Shown here piece by piece: positions 35,857-43,783 of a stretch of 64,000 nt of DNA; the stretch's first letter is position 1; each line of letters begins with the position of its first letter. The notes below the pieces were generated by a model that was given only the letters and a program-made list of their open reading frames with translations, was not told the DNA's origin and did no database searches. The DNA is taken from assembly GCA_965230185.1 (NCBI GenBank), contig OZ245995.1:1488001-1552000 (forward strand), written 5' to 3'. A program made the translations under genes and the position numbers. This DNA is from Motiliproteus sp965230185 (GTDB lineage Bacteria > Pseudomonadota > Gammaproteobacteria > Pseudomonadales > Balneatricaceae).

Positions 35857-36915
35857 ATGTCTGTATTCAGTCACACCGAATTTTCTCAACACCAGCAGGT
35901 AAGTTTCTTTTCCGATACCGACAGTGGGCTTAAGGCAATCGTCGCCGTCCACAACACCAGCCGCGGTCCGGCGCTGGGGGGCTGTCGTATGTATCCCTAC
36001 GCCAGCGATGAAGCGGCGCTGAGGGATGTGCTCCGGCTTTCGAAAGGTATGACCTACAAATCAGCACTGGCCAATCTGAAGCTGGGGGGGGGCAAGTCGG
36101 TTATTATCGGGGATCCCCGCACTCAGAAAAGTGAGGCCCTGCTGCGTGCTATGGGACGCTTTCTCAATCAGCTGGGTGGTTTTTATATCGCCGCCGAGGA
36201 TTCCGGCACCGGTGTCGAGGATCTGAAAGTCATGGGTCTGGAAACGCCCTGGGTGGCCGGTGTTCAGGATCGGATCGGAACAGACGGTCAGCTCAGAAAT
36301 GGTGATCCGTCACCCTCAACCGCCTTCGGTACCTATGTGGGTCTCTGCGCGGCAGTAAAACACCAGCTCGGTCGTTCCGATCTGGACGGCCTGAAAGTGG
36401 CGGTGCAGGGCATCGGTAACGTCGGTTACCGGCTGGCGGAGCAGTTGCACCAGGCCGGTGCCGAGTTGTTTGTAACTGACATCCATCATCAGCAGGTTGA
36501 GCGGGCGGTGGACGAGCTTAATGCAAAGGCGGTCAGCGCCGAGGAGATCATCGGCCTCGATGTCGACGTCTTTGCGCCCTGTGCCCTCGGAGCCGTGATC
36601 AACGATCAGAGCATTGAGCGTCTGCAGGCTCGGGTGGTGGCAGGTGCCGCCAACAACCAGCTGGCTGAAGAACGACACGGCGCGGTACTGAAGCGCAAGG
36701 GAGTGCTCTATGCGCCGGATTATGTCATTAATGCCGGCGGCATCATCGATATCGGCATGGAGCGTGAGGGTGCCAGTCCGGTGGTCGTTCAGTCCAAACT
36801 GGAGGAAATCGGTGATACGCTGACTGAAATCTTCCAACGTTCAGACCGGGAACAGATGCCTACCAGCGATATTGCCGACCGGCTCGCTGAAGAGCGTTTC
36901 ACCCCCCCGGGCTGA
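35857..36915 (+). CDS. Leucine/valine/phenylalanine dehydrogenase family
   Basis: NAD-dependent oxidative deaminase of the Glu/Leu/Phe/Val dehydrogenase family, 352 aa. Visible: GPALGGCRMYPYASDEAALRDVLRLS near residue 38, the catalytic region MTYKSALANLKLGGGKSVIIGDP near residue 65 with two conserved Lys, the loop EDSGTGVEDLKVMG, and the NAD-binding motif VAVQGIGNVGYRLAEQL near residue 177. Length fits leucine dehydrogenase. Substrate choice between leucine, valine and phenylalanine cannot be read by eye; the LiuR-like operator upstream favours branched-chain amino acids. No further catabolic genes follow. Confidence 0.9.
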   Translation: MSVFSHTEFSQHQQVSFFSDTDSGLKAIVAVHNTSRGPALGGCRMYPYASDEAALRDVLRLSKGMTYKSALANLKLGGGKSVIIGDPRTQKSEALLRAMGRFLNQLGGFYIAAEDSGTGVEDLKVMGLETPWVAGVQDRIGTDGQLRNGDPSPSTAFGTYVGLCAAVKHQLGRSDLDGLKVAVQGIGNVGYRLAEQLHQAGAELFVTDIHHQQVERAVDELNAKAVSAEEIIGLDVDVFAPCALGAVINDQSIERLQARVVAGAANNQLAEERHGAVLKRKGVLYAPDYVINAGGIIDIGMEREGASPVVVQSKLEEIGDTLTEIFQRSDREQMPTSDIADRLAEERFTPPG

Positions 36916-37106
36916 GGACACCGCGGCGGCCTCTGTCGCTCTGTCCGAATCGTTCCGGCTGTGACAGTACGCCTGTGCAGCCGGAACTCCTGTCCGAAGT
37001 CATAAAGAGCTCACAAAATCCCGCATTTGTAATCGGAGCGGGCTCCGGCCGCTGTATTTTCAGTTCCGGGTCATTGATAATAGCCGGCATTTCTTTTCCC
37101 GGTTCA

Positions 37107-38129
37107 ATGAGATACACCGTGCCCGAAACTCATCACAAAACCGCTGTTGTTCTTGTCAACCTTGGAACACCGGATCAACCCACTGCAGCGTCGGTCAGAC
37201 GTTACCTCAGAGAATTCCTGTGGGATAAGCGGGTGATCGAAGGTAATGGTCTGAAGCGCGCGTTCTGGTGGCTGGTGCTTAATCTGATCATATTGCAGTT
37301 GCGCCCCCGTAAAGTGGCTCGTCTTTATCAGAGTATCTGGGAGCAGGATTCTCCCATGCGGCGCATCCTCAATCAGCAGGTCGCCGAGCTTCAGCTGGCA
37401 CTGCAGCAACGCTGCCCGGGGCGCAGTCCGGAAGTGTTTGCCGCCATGACTTACGGCTCTCCGAATTTTGACCAGTGCCTGCGGGACCTGCATCAGAGTG
37501 GCTACCGGCGAATTCTGGTGATGCCGCTTTACCCGCAGTTTTCCGCCACGTCCACCGGACCGGTCTACGACAAGGTGGCCGAGTTTCAGAAAGCCTGTCG
37601 TGATATCTGTGACATTCGCATTCTGCGGGATTACCACGAGCATCCGCTCTATATTTCGGCACTGGCCGACTCGGTCCGCCAGCACTGGCAGCAACATGGT
37701 CGGGGCGAAAGGTTACTGCTGAGTTTTCACGGCATTCCTAAATCCTATGCGGACCAGGGGGATCCCTACCCCCAGCAGTGCCTGCGCACCGGTATGCTGC
37801 TTGCCAGAGAGCTGGGACTCTCGGGTATGGATTATCAGGCGACTTTCCAGTCCCGTTTTGGTCCGGCCGAGTGGGTAAAGCCCTACACCGATGAGACTCT
37901 GAAGGACTATGCCGCTCAGGGGATTAAATCCGTCGATGTGATCAGTCCGGCATTTTCCGCTGATTGTCTGGAGACGCTGGAGGAGATCGCTATTCAGAAC
38001 CGTGAACTGTTTGAGGAAGCGGGGGGGGAACGCTATCAGTTTATCCCCTGCCTGAATGCCGACCCGGCTCATATCGATCTGCTGGCCGCGCTGGTGGAGG
38101 AGCAGGCCGGACACTGGCTGAATCAGTAA
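37107..38129 (+). CDS. hemH: Ferrochelatase
   Basis: Inserts ferrous iron into protoporphyrin IX, the last step of haem synthesis. The 340-aa product begins VVLVNLGTPDQPTAASVRRYLREFLWD, has MPLYPQFSATSTGPVYD near residue 142, the active-site segment LLSFHGIPKSYADQGDPYPQQC near residue 205 and TFQSRFGPAEWVKPYTDE, and ends with the ISPAFSADCLETLEEI region. The start at 37107 gives normal length; a GTG at 37119 is another choice, and a longer frame from 36975 adds residues with no family match. Haem supply fits the several haem proteins in the window but is also housekeeping. Confidence 0.95.
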   Translation: MRYTVPETHHKTAVVLVNLGTPDQPTAASVRRYLREFLWDKRVIEGNGLKRAFWWLVLNLIILQLRPRKVARLYQSIWEQDSPMRRILNQQVAELQLALQQRCPGRSPEVFAAMTYGSPNFDQCLRDLHQSGYRRILVMPLYPQFSATSTGPVYDKVAEFQKACRDICDIRILRDYHEHPLYISALADSVRQHWQQHGRGERLLLSFHGIPKSYADQGDPYPQQCLRTGMLLARELGLSGMDYQATFQSRFGPAEWVKPYTDETLKDYAAQGIKSVDVISPAFSADCLETLEEIAIQNRELFEEAGGERYQFIPCLNADPAHIDLLAALVEEQAGHWLNQ

Positions 38130-38318
38130 TTCTGACTTCGCAGGCCAGTCAGGTGAAATCGTGCTCCCCTGGTGCTGGCCCGGGGCAGATTTTCGGGAAT
38201 TAGCCCGTCCCGCAATGTGACACAGGATTGCGGGCACAACCGACAACCAGGTTACTATGGTGGCCTGCCTGCCAGGCAACTAATCATTAAGTCATTATAC
38301 CGAACGAGGCTGAACTGA

Positions 38319-39059
38319 ATGGCGAAGTCCGATCTCCGCTTTGGCATCCACGCAATTACTTCTCTGCTGGAACGCCACCCCGGACGTGTCCACGAGCTGC
38401 TGATCCAGAAAGGACGGCAGGATAAACGGATGCAGCGTCTGCTGGATCTTGCCGGTCGCTGCCAGGTTAACTGTAAGTACGTGGAGCGGGCCGAGCTGGA
38501 ACGGCTGGTGGATGGCGTGCATCAGGGCGTTGTCGCCAGGGTGGAGCCCAGTCGGGCACAGAACGAGGCCTTTCTCGACAGTTTGCTGGCCGGGCTGGAG
38601 GAGCCGGCCTTTCTGCTGGTACTGGACGGGGTTACCGACCCCCACAATCTCGGGGCCTGTCTGCGCACTGCCGATGCCGCCGGTGTTCACGCTGTCATTG
38701 CGCCGAAGGATAAGGCCGCACCGTTGAGCGGCACTGCGGTCAAGGTTGCCTGTGGTGCCGCCGAAGCGGTGCCCTACATTACCGTTACGAACCTGGCCCG
38801 CACCCTCAGACATCTGCAGGCCAGCGGCATCTGGATTACCGGCACCGCCGGTGAGGCGGAGCAACTGGTGACTGAAGCCAGTCTTACCGGGCCGATGGCG
38901 ATGGTGATGGGGGCAGAAGGGTCCGGAATGCGCAGGCTGACCCGGGAAGCCTGTGATCAGCTGGTGAAGATTCCAATGGCTGGCGAAGTCAGCAGTCTCA
39001 ACGTGTCGGTGGCAGCCGGTGTCTGTCTGTTTGAAGCGGTCCGTCAACGTTCAGCCTGA
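38319..39059 (+). CDS. rlmB: 23S rRNA (guanosine-2'-O-)-methyltransferase RlmB
   Basis: SPOUT methyltransferase that modifies G2251 of 23S rRNA. The 246-aa product starts with FGIHAITSLLERHPGRVHELLI (substrate-binding domain) and has the three SpoU motifs: LDGVTDPHNLGACLRTADAAG near residue 105, MVMGAEGSGMRRLTREACD near residue 196, and SLNVSVAAGVCLFEAVR near the end. Length equals the E. coli protein. The usual partner rnr is not adjacent. Confidence 0.95.
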   Translation: MAKSDLRFGIHAITSLLERHPGRVHELLIQKGRQDKRMQRLLDLAGRCQVNCKYVERAELERLVDGVHQGVVARVEPSRAQNEAFLDSLLAGLEEPAFLLVLDGVTDPHNLGACLRTADAAGVHAVIAPKDKAAPLSGTAVKVACGAAEAVPYITVTNLARTLRHLQASGIWITGTAGEAEQLVTEASLTGPMAMVMGAEGSGMRRLTREACDQLVKIPMAGEVSSLNVSVAAGVCLFEAVRQRSA

Positions 39060-39116
39060 CCACTTCGCTTGGCTGACAGATGCCGTTTATGCTGTTAGCT
39101 CAGGTTATAAAAGATG

Positions 39117-39142
39117 ATAAAAATCATATAGATGATTTTTAT
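39117..39142. repeat. Perfect AT-rich inverted repeat downstream of rlmB
   Basis: Arms ATAAAAATCAT and ATGATTTTTAT (11 bases, no mismatch) with a four-base centre, 57 bases after the rlmB stop. The A and T tracts flanking a low-GC stem make it a weak terminator at best; it could equally be an operator for the next gene. Confidence 0.5.
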
Positions 39143-39241
39143 ATCAACATATTCTGATGTAATTGCAGCACACTACAGCCGGGGCCGGAAATGGTGTGTC
39201 GATTTCACCCTGTCGGCTCCTCGACTGTCTTATGATGAAGA

Positions 39242-39256
39242 TGAGAATGATTAAGT
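39242..39256 (+). promoter_or_regulatory. Fur-like half-matched box
   Basis: TGAGAATGATTAAGT matches most of the 7-1-7 Fur pattern (TGAnAATnATTnTCA) except its last positions. It lies 38 bases before a small conserved gene. Weak on its own. Confidence 0.25.
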
Positions 39257-39293
39257 CGTTTCAGCTTTTACAGACAGAAGGGGGCGGATAGCC

Positions 39294-39572
39294 ATGTTAA
39301 CTTACGAAGACTGCCTGGAGATGTGTGAACTGACTCAGGAAGAGATCGATGCCGTTGCCGAACATGAACATCTGCACCGTATCCAGGCGATAGCCACTGC
39401 CAATTACCTGGTGCATACCGACGGTGGGGAACGGATGATCCGGAGGATGATTATCGATGATATCCGGCATGCTCAGAAGGCAGGTAATTGCGATCATGAA
39501 GCCGACCTGAAGCGGGTGCTGGCATTGTTTATCAGTACTCACCCGCGTCATACACCGGCGTCACCGGTCTGA
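39294..39572 (+). CDS. Small conserved hypothetical protein
   Basis: Protein of 92 aa, mostly helical and acidic at the start (LTYEDCLEMCELTQEEIDAVAEHEHLHRIQAIA), with MIRRMIIDDIRHAQKAG in the middle. Proteins of this kind are widespread in proteobacteria but I know no function. The Cys and His residues (two Cys in the first 12 residues, a His pair near residue 25, HAQ and CDHE later) could bind a metal; this is speculation. The ATG has AAGGGGG upstream and a strong terminator follows, so it is a real monocistronic gene. Confidence 0.75.
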   Translation: MLTYEDCLEMCELTQEEIDAVAEHEHLHRIQAIATANYLVHTDGGERMIRRMIIDDIRHAQKAGNCDHEADLKRVLALFISTHPRHTPASPV

Positions 39573-39599
39573 TGCCCGGGTCCGTTTGACGGACAAAAT

Positions 39600-39628
39600 A
39601 AAAAGGGTGCTGTCAGCACCCTTTTTTT
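39600..39628. terminator. Bidirectional rho-independent terminator
   Basis: Arms AGGGTGCT and AGCACCCT with a three-base loop, preceded by an A-run and followed by seven T. It serves the small gene on the plus strand and amtB on the minus strand. Confidence 0.92.
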
Positions 39629-39661
39629 ACTCTGCCCCGGAGGACAGACTCAGATGTGGGG

Positions 39662-40945
39662 TTACAGGTTGTAACCGGTTTCTTCGTGCTCGGTGGTATC
39701 CAGTCCCTGAATCTCGGTTTCTTCATCAACCCGCAGACCGACCAGAGCGCCAACTACCTTGAGGATCAGCCAGGTGACGACGGCGGTGTAGACCAGGGTG
39801 GTGATTACGCCGATCGCCTGAACACCGAACTGACCGCCCATGGTTTCGATGCCGTCGGCATAGCCGAAGCCGCTGAACACTCCCAGTGAAGTACTGGAGA
39901 AGATACCGGCGAACAGGGTGCCGATGATGCCGCCGACACCGTGGGTCGGCATTACATCGAGGGAGTCATCGATTTTCCAGACCCGTTTGATCAGCTGGGT
40001 CGCGACAAAACAGATGGCACCCGCCAGTATGCCGATCACCAGCGCGCCGCCGGGACCGACAAAGCCGGAAGCCGGGGTGATGGTGCCAAGACCCGCAATC
40101 ATACCGGTAACGGCGCCGAGCACGCTGGGCTTGCCGAAGCGTACCCATTCAATTGCCGACCAGGTCAGCACTCCCGCCGCCGCGGAAATATGGGTAACCA
40201 GCATCGCCATCGCGGCATCACCGTTTGCAGCCAGCGCGGAACCGCCATTAAATCCGTACCAGCCGACCCAGAGCATACCTGCGCCCATCACGGTCATGGT
40301 CAGGTTGTGAGGCGGCATGGCCGTGGTGGGAAAGCCCCGGCGAGGTCCGATGACGATTGCAGCGGTAATGGCAGCAACACCAGCGGTGATATGTACGACG
40401 GTACCGCCGGCAAAATCATACAGGCCCATGGCGCCGAGCCAGCCACCACCCCAGACCCAGTGAGTCACCGGGGCGTAGACCAGCACCAGCCAGATGCAGC
40501 TGAACAGCAGCATGGCGCTGAACTTCATACGCTCGGCGAAGCCGCCGATAACCAGTGCCGGGGTGATGATGGCAAAGGTCATCTGGAACAGCATAAACAG
40601 TGATTCCGGGATATCGCCGGCAAGGGTGTCGCGACCGATACCGGCCATCATCACCTTGCTGAAGTCACCAATCCAGGCATTGCCTTCGCCGAACGCCAGA
40701 CTGTAACCGAACATCAGCCAGATCAGCGAAGCAGCTCCGGCGATAGCGAAACACTGCATCAGTACCGACAGCACGTTTTTGGACCGCACCAGGCCTCCGT
40801 AAAACAGTGCCAGGCCCGGCAGGGTCATAAACAGCACCAGCGCGGTGGAGGTCAGTATCCAGGCGGTATTGGCACCATTCAGTTCGTCGGCTGCCGCCAG
40901 GCCCGGTAGCAGGCTCAGCGCAATCAGAGCGATTATTTTGAACAT
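39662..40945 (-). CDS. amtB: Ammonium transporter
   Basis: Ammonium channel of 427 aa with a signal-like first helix ending in GLAAADELN and eleven further membrane segments. Family features: DELNGANTAWILTSTALVLFMTLPGLALFYGGLVRSKN, the pore His in THWVWGGGWLG near residue 165 and the second pore His in MPTHGVGGIIGTLFAG near residue 315. The 57 bases to glnK and the shared direction give the classic glnK-amtB operon, in which GlnK plugs the channel when nitrogen is plentiful. Confidence 0.97.
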   Translation of the reverse strand: MFKIIALIALSLLPGLAAADELNGANTAWILTSTALVLFMTLPGLALFYGGLVRSKNVLSVLMQCFAIAGAASLIWLMFGYSLAFGEGNAWIGDFSKVMMAGIGRDTLAGDIPESLFMLFQMTFAIITPALVIGGFAERMKFSAMLLFSCIWLVLVYAPVTHWVWGGGWLGAMGLYDFAGGTVVHITAGVAAITAAIVIGPRRGFPTTAMPPHNLTMTVMGAGMLWVGWYGFNGGSALAANGDAAMAMLVTHISAAAGVLTWSAIEWVRFGKPSVLGAVTGMIAGLGTITPASGFVGPGGALVIGILAGAICFVATQLIKRVWKIDDSLDVMPTHGVGGIIGTLFAGIFSSTSLGVFSGFGYADGIETMGGQFGVQAIGVITTLVYTAVVTWLILKVVGALVGLRVDEETEIQGLDTTEHEETGYNL

Positions 40946-41002
40946 CGTTTTTCCTACGTAGCTTTTATAATCTGTATTGTTATCGGGGGCTGCTGTCCGG
41001 CA

Positions 41003-41347
41003 TCAGAGCGCGTCGTTTCCGCTTTCGCCGGTACGGATCCGAATCGCAGTGTCCAGCTCAGTCACAAAGATTTTGCCGTCGCCGATCTTGCCTGAGCGTG
41101 CGCTGCTACTGATCACCTCGATTACGTTGTCGACCACCTCGTCGGCGACGGCCGCTTCCAGCTTTACCTTGGGCAGAAAGTCGACCACATACTCGGCTCC
41201 GCGATAGAGCTCGGTATGGCCTTTCTGGCGACCGAAGCCCTTCACTTCGGTTACGGTCAGGCCGCTGACGCCGATTTCGGACAGCGCCTCACGGACATCG
41301 TCCAGCTTGAAGGGTTTAATCACTGCACTGACAAGTTTCACTCGCAT
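41003..41347 (-). CDS. glnK: Nitrogen regulatory protein P-II (GlnK)
   Basis: Small trimeric signal protein of 114 aa. It starts MRVKLVSAVIKPFKLDDVREAL and has the T-loop GFGRQKGHTELYRGAEYVVDFLPK, with the uridylylated Tyr of ELYRGAEY at about residue 51, and GKIGDGKIFVTELDTAIRIRTGE at the end. AGGAGTA precedes the ATG. Linkage to amtB and a sigma-54 promoter identify it as GlnK and not GlnB. Confidence 0.97.
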   Translation of the reverse strand: MRVKLVSAVIKPFKLDDVREALSEIGVSGLTVTEVKGFGRQKGHTELYRGAEYVVDFLPKVKLEAAVADEVVDNVIEVISSSARSGKIGDGKIFVTELDTAIRIRTGESGNDAL

Positions 41348-41409
41348 TACTCCTGATGGTGCATAAATTGAAACAGAACAAATTCACTGAAATTCTTTTG
41401 CTCTTTTTA

Positions 41410-41425
41410 TGCACTTCCTGTGCCA
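41410..41425 (-). promoter_or_regulatory. Sigma-54 promoter of glnK-amtB
   Basis: On the minus strand TGGCACAGGAAGTGCA has GG and GC exactly ten bases apart, matching the -24/-12 consensus in all key positions except the first base of the -12 box. It lies 63 bases before the glnK start. Confidence 0.85.
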
Positions 41426-41486
41426 TGTAAAAAATTCTTGTAAAACAGTGGTCTATGTATTCAGTGCTTCATTCTCGAGCAATGAC

Positions 41487-41503
41487 TGCACATTAATGGT
41501 GCG
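41487..41503 (-). promoter_or_regulatory. NtrC-binding site 1
   Basis: TGCACATTAATGGTGCG fits the NtrC pattern TGCACY-N5-GGTGCA in nearly all positions. It lies about 62 bases upstream of the sigma-54 promoter, a usual enhancer position. Confidence 0.75.
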
Positions 41504-41517
41504 CCAGCTGAAGGGAG

Positions 41518-41534
41518 TGACTTCAAGTGGTGCA
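41518..41534 (-). promoter_or_regulatory. NtrC-binding site 2 (weaker)
   Basis: TGACTTCAAGTGGTGCA has a perfect GGTGCA half and a weaker left half. Its centre is 31 bases, about three helical turns, from site 1, as in paired NtrC enhancers. Confidence 0.6.
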
Positions 41535-42000
41535 TGCTGGTTTGGTTAGGTTGTGCTGTTTTGGGGCACCCGAACTGCTGTCAGGGATGAGGGATCTGGC
41601 CCGGATCAGTAAGGATGACAGGAGGGGGGCTGTCATTCCGGGATTGCCGGCTCTGGCAGCAGAGGAAACTACAGGACGCTACGGCAAGCTACCGCGGACC
41701 GAAACCGGCTGGCGGTTCAGTCGACGTCTGGATGGTCGATCGGGTGACGCCGGCTGTCGTACATTCAGATATCAGACCGGATCGACAATTGCAGTCAGTC
41801 CTGCCCGCGACACAGCCACCATCCCTGGCGGTCGGAGCGGGTCACAACAGTCTACCCCCTCGGTCGCAGCCAACTGGTCGCAGTGCCGGTGCCGCAGGCG
41901 CTGCCATTGTACATCGCACTCTGCGCTTTTCAGTCACTTTCATACCGGGCACGAAAACCATCGGGGTCAGCGCACCGTTCTTCGGTGACTACCGGCATCA
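41535..42000. other. Intergenic region without recognised gene
   Basis: Two overlapping plus-strand frames (41527-41988 and 41615-42004) cover most of it, but neither has a good ribosome-binding site, a signal or family features. A small hairpin TGACAG/CTGTCA lies at 41616-41635. I cannot assign a function. Confidence 0.3.
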
Positions 42001-42480
42001 CTAATTTGTCACTACCAGGTTATAGTCCGGCGTCGGGTTCAGCGGACAGGAGTAAATATACTCGCCGGGCTTCAGTTCAATCTCATAGTCCAGGGTGCGG
42101 CCGGTGCTCAGTCCGCCACCGGATACACTCGGCAGTGAGGTGTAGCCCAGAATACCCTTACCGCGCAGCCAGAAACCCAGATCGTAGGGCACATTCCTGT
42201 TGGTCACTCTGAATATGTATTTCCCGGCGCTCAGGGAAATGGTCCTGGCCGATCCGAGGCGCTGTTCGGCGGTCCGCTTATTGATCGCTTCACAGTCATC
42301 GGCTCGGGAGGACGTATAGCCGTGATTATTACCGTTCTCACTCTCCAGGAACTGGCAGGGTACCTGAGTCAGTTCGATCACCGTTGCCTGATCGGCCGAC
42401 AGGACGCTGAAGCTGAGTCCTGCCGAACACCCGAACAGGATGGAAAGGCCGATGGCAATGCCAGCGCGTGATCTGGTCAT
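42001..42480 (-). CDS. Exported cupredoxin-like small protein
   Basis: Third gene of the Cys-repeat operon, 159 aa. It has a signal peptide with a hydrophobic stretch to about residue 29. The second half has a beta-rich pattern ending LKPGEYIYSCPLNPTPDYNLVVTN, which resembles the end of a cupredoxin fold where the Cys, and often a His, bind copper. Here the expected C-terminal His is not seen, so copper binding is uncertain. Two further Cys lie near residues 42 and 62 (VPCQFLE, DDCEAIN). I do not recognise a named family. It starts 14 bases after the cytochrome gene. Confidence 0.65.
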   Translation of the reverse strand: MTRSRAGIAIGLSILFGCSAGLSFSVLSADQATVIELTQVPCQFLESENGNNHGYTSSRADDCEAINKRTAEQRLGSARTISLSAGKYIFRVTNRNVPYDLGFWLRGKGILGYTSLPSVSGGGLSTGRTLDYEIELKPGEYIYSCPLNPTPDYNLVVTN

Positions 42481-42494
42481 GATGCTGTCCTCCG

Positions 42495-43760
42495 TCAGGG
42501 TAACGACATTCGCTGCTCATAGAGTGTGAACACTGAAAGTCGGGTCTGGTTCAGTGCCTGCTGCAGCATCCTGGTCCCGGGGCCGGTCCGGCCGGATTGC
42601 AGCCGGCTGAGATAGAAGCCCTCGTAAAATTTGTCCGGTTCCACATAGATCTTCAGCACAATACTGACGGCTTTCGGGTGGCGGACCATCCGGTAGTCGA
42701 GCAGGGCGGTTTCGCCGGGGGCCAGTCGGGTATCGAAAATCTCACGGCTCAGGTCCAGCGGCACCCGGCGGGCGACCACGAAGTAGCTCTGGGTGCCATC
42801 CAGCAACCTGCCAGCAGCGTCCTCCTGGTACCCCATCATCACCACCTGGGGGGTGACATAGGTGGGGAAGCGGTGACCGGTGCCGCTGTTGGTCATGGTC
42901 ATCCGGGCGTGAAGTTCAGGGCCGTTCAGCTCCCGGGGATGGGAATCAATGGAAACGCCTCCGCGGACCATCTCCGGGTCATGGATGCCCCGCCACTGAT
43001 GTTTGCGGTCCGGCATATGACAGGCCTGACAGTGCGTACCTTCCCGGGCATAGCGGCTCTGCTTCCACTCCTCGTAGGTGTTCTCCAGCAGCTTGCCATT
43101 GAGCGCAAATTCCCCCGCTTCGAACTGGTGGCAGGCAGCGCAGAATTTGCTGTCGCTGAAGGCCTCGCTCGGAGTCCAGCCATTGTGGGGCAGTGTCTGG
43201 CCCGGCAGAGGGCGGGAACCGTCTTTTCGGGGCGGACCGAAGCGTTCGTTGTTGCGCACATGGCAGGCGGCGCAGACCAGTCCCTGGCGATGCAGTGCAC
43301 CCGCCTGCAGCGGGTTGTCCTCGGTGGTTCCGGCCGATTCCGGTGTGCCGTGCCGAAGTTCCTCCACCAGGGCGTCGGCCTGTTCAGCCAGCGGGGCGTG
43401 GCAGCGGATACAGGCCTGGTGCTGGTCCCGGGCATGGGGAGACATCTCTGCCAGTTGTCCCATCAGGCCGGGCCCCATCGCCCGACTGTGCAGGCTGCGG
43501 CTCCAGTCTGCCAGTTGCTCAGGGTGACAGCTGCCGCAGGCCCGGGGAGAAAGCGAACTTTCCAGCTCACTGAAATGATCGGGTGCCGGCCCCTGGTGTG
43601 GTATCGGACGTTGCCAGTGCCGTTCGAGAAACATCGCGGTCTGCTTCGGGTCGCTGGTCGCAGCGGCCTGCAACCCGGTCGCTACCAGCACCGATGCGGC
43701 CACCAGACCACATACTTTCCCGCAGGTCCTTTTCTGTCGACTATGTGGTCCGGTTCTCAT
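42495..43760 (-). CDS. Periplasmic five-haem cytochrome c
   Basis: Exported protein of 421 aa with a signal peptide ending near residue 34 (QAAATS). Five CXXCH haem motifs are visible: CGSCH near residue 75, CIRCH near 116, CAACH near 159, CAACH near 206 and CQACH near 242. The last 160 residues lack haem motifs and look beta-rich (HARMTMTNSGTGHRFPTYVTPQVVMM, LAPGETALLDYRMV). It resembles the cytochrome c554 family of multihaem proteins. It starts 23 bases after the Cys-repeat cytochrome, so the two probably exchange electrons; this is inference. Confidence 0.88.
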   Translation of the reverse strand: MRTGPHSRQKRTCGKVCGLVAASVLVATGLQAAATSDPKQTAMFLERHWQRPIPHQGPAPDHFSELESSLSPRACGSCHPEQLADWSRSLHSRAMGPGLMGQLAEMSPHARDQHQACIRCHAPLAEQADALVEELRHGTPESAGTTEDNPLQAGALHRQGLVCAACHVRNNERFGPPRKDGSRPLPGQTLPHNGWTPSEAFSDSKFCAACHQFEAGEFALNGKLLENTYEEWKQSRYAREGTHCQACHMPDRKHQWRGIHDPEMVRGGVSIDSHPRELNGPELHARMTMTNSGTGHRFPTYVTPQVVMMGYQEDAAGRLLDGTQSYFVVARRVPLDLSREIFDTRLAPGETALLDYRMVRHPKAVSIVLKIYVEPDKFYEGFYLSRLQSGRTGPGTRMLQQALNQTRLSVFTLYEQRMSLP

Positions 43761-43783
43761 ACTCCCGGGTCAGCTCCTGGTTT

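Noticed and set aside
35650..35952. Minus-strand 100-codon frame over the dehydrogenase leader
   Set aside because: It overlaps the dehydrogenase start and the promoter-proximal leader; no support beyond being open.
41527..42004. Two overlapping plus-strand frames between glnK and the cupredoxin-like gene
   Set aside because: No ribosome-binding site, no family features, unusual composition for a protein; they also overlap an NtrC site.
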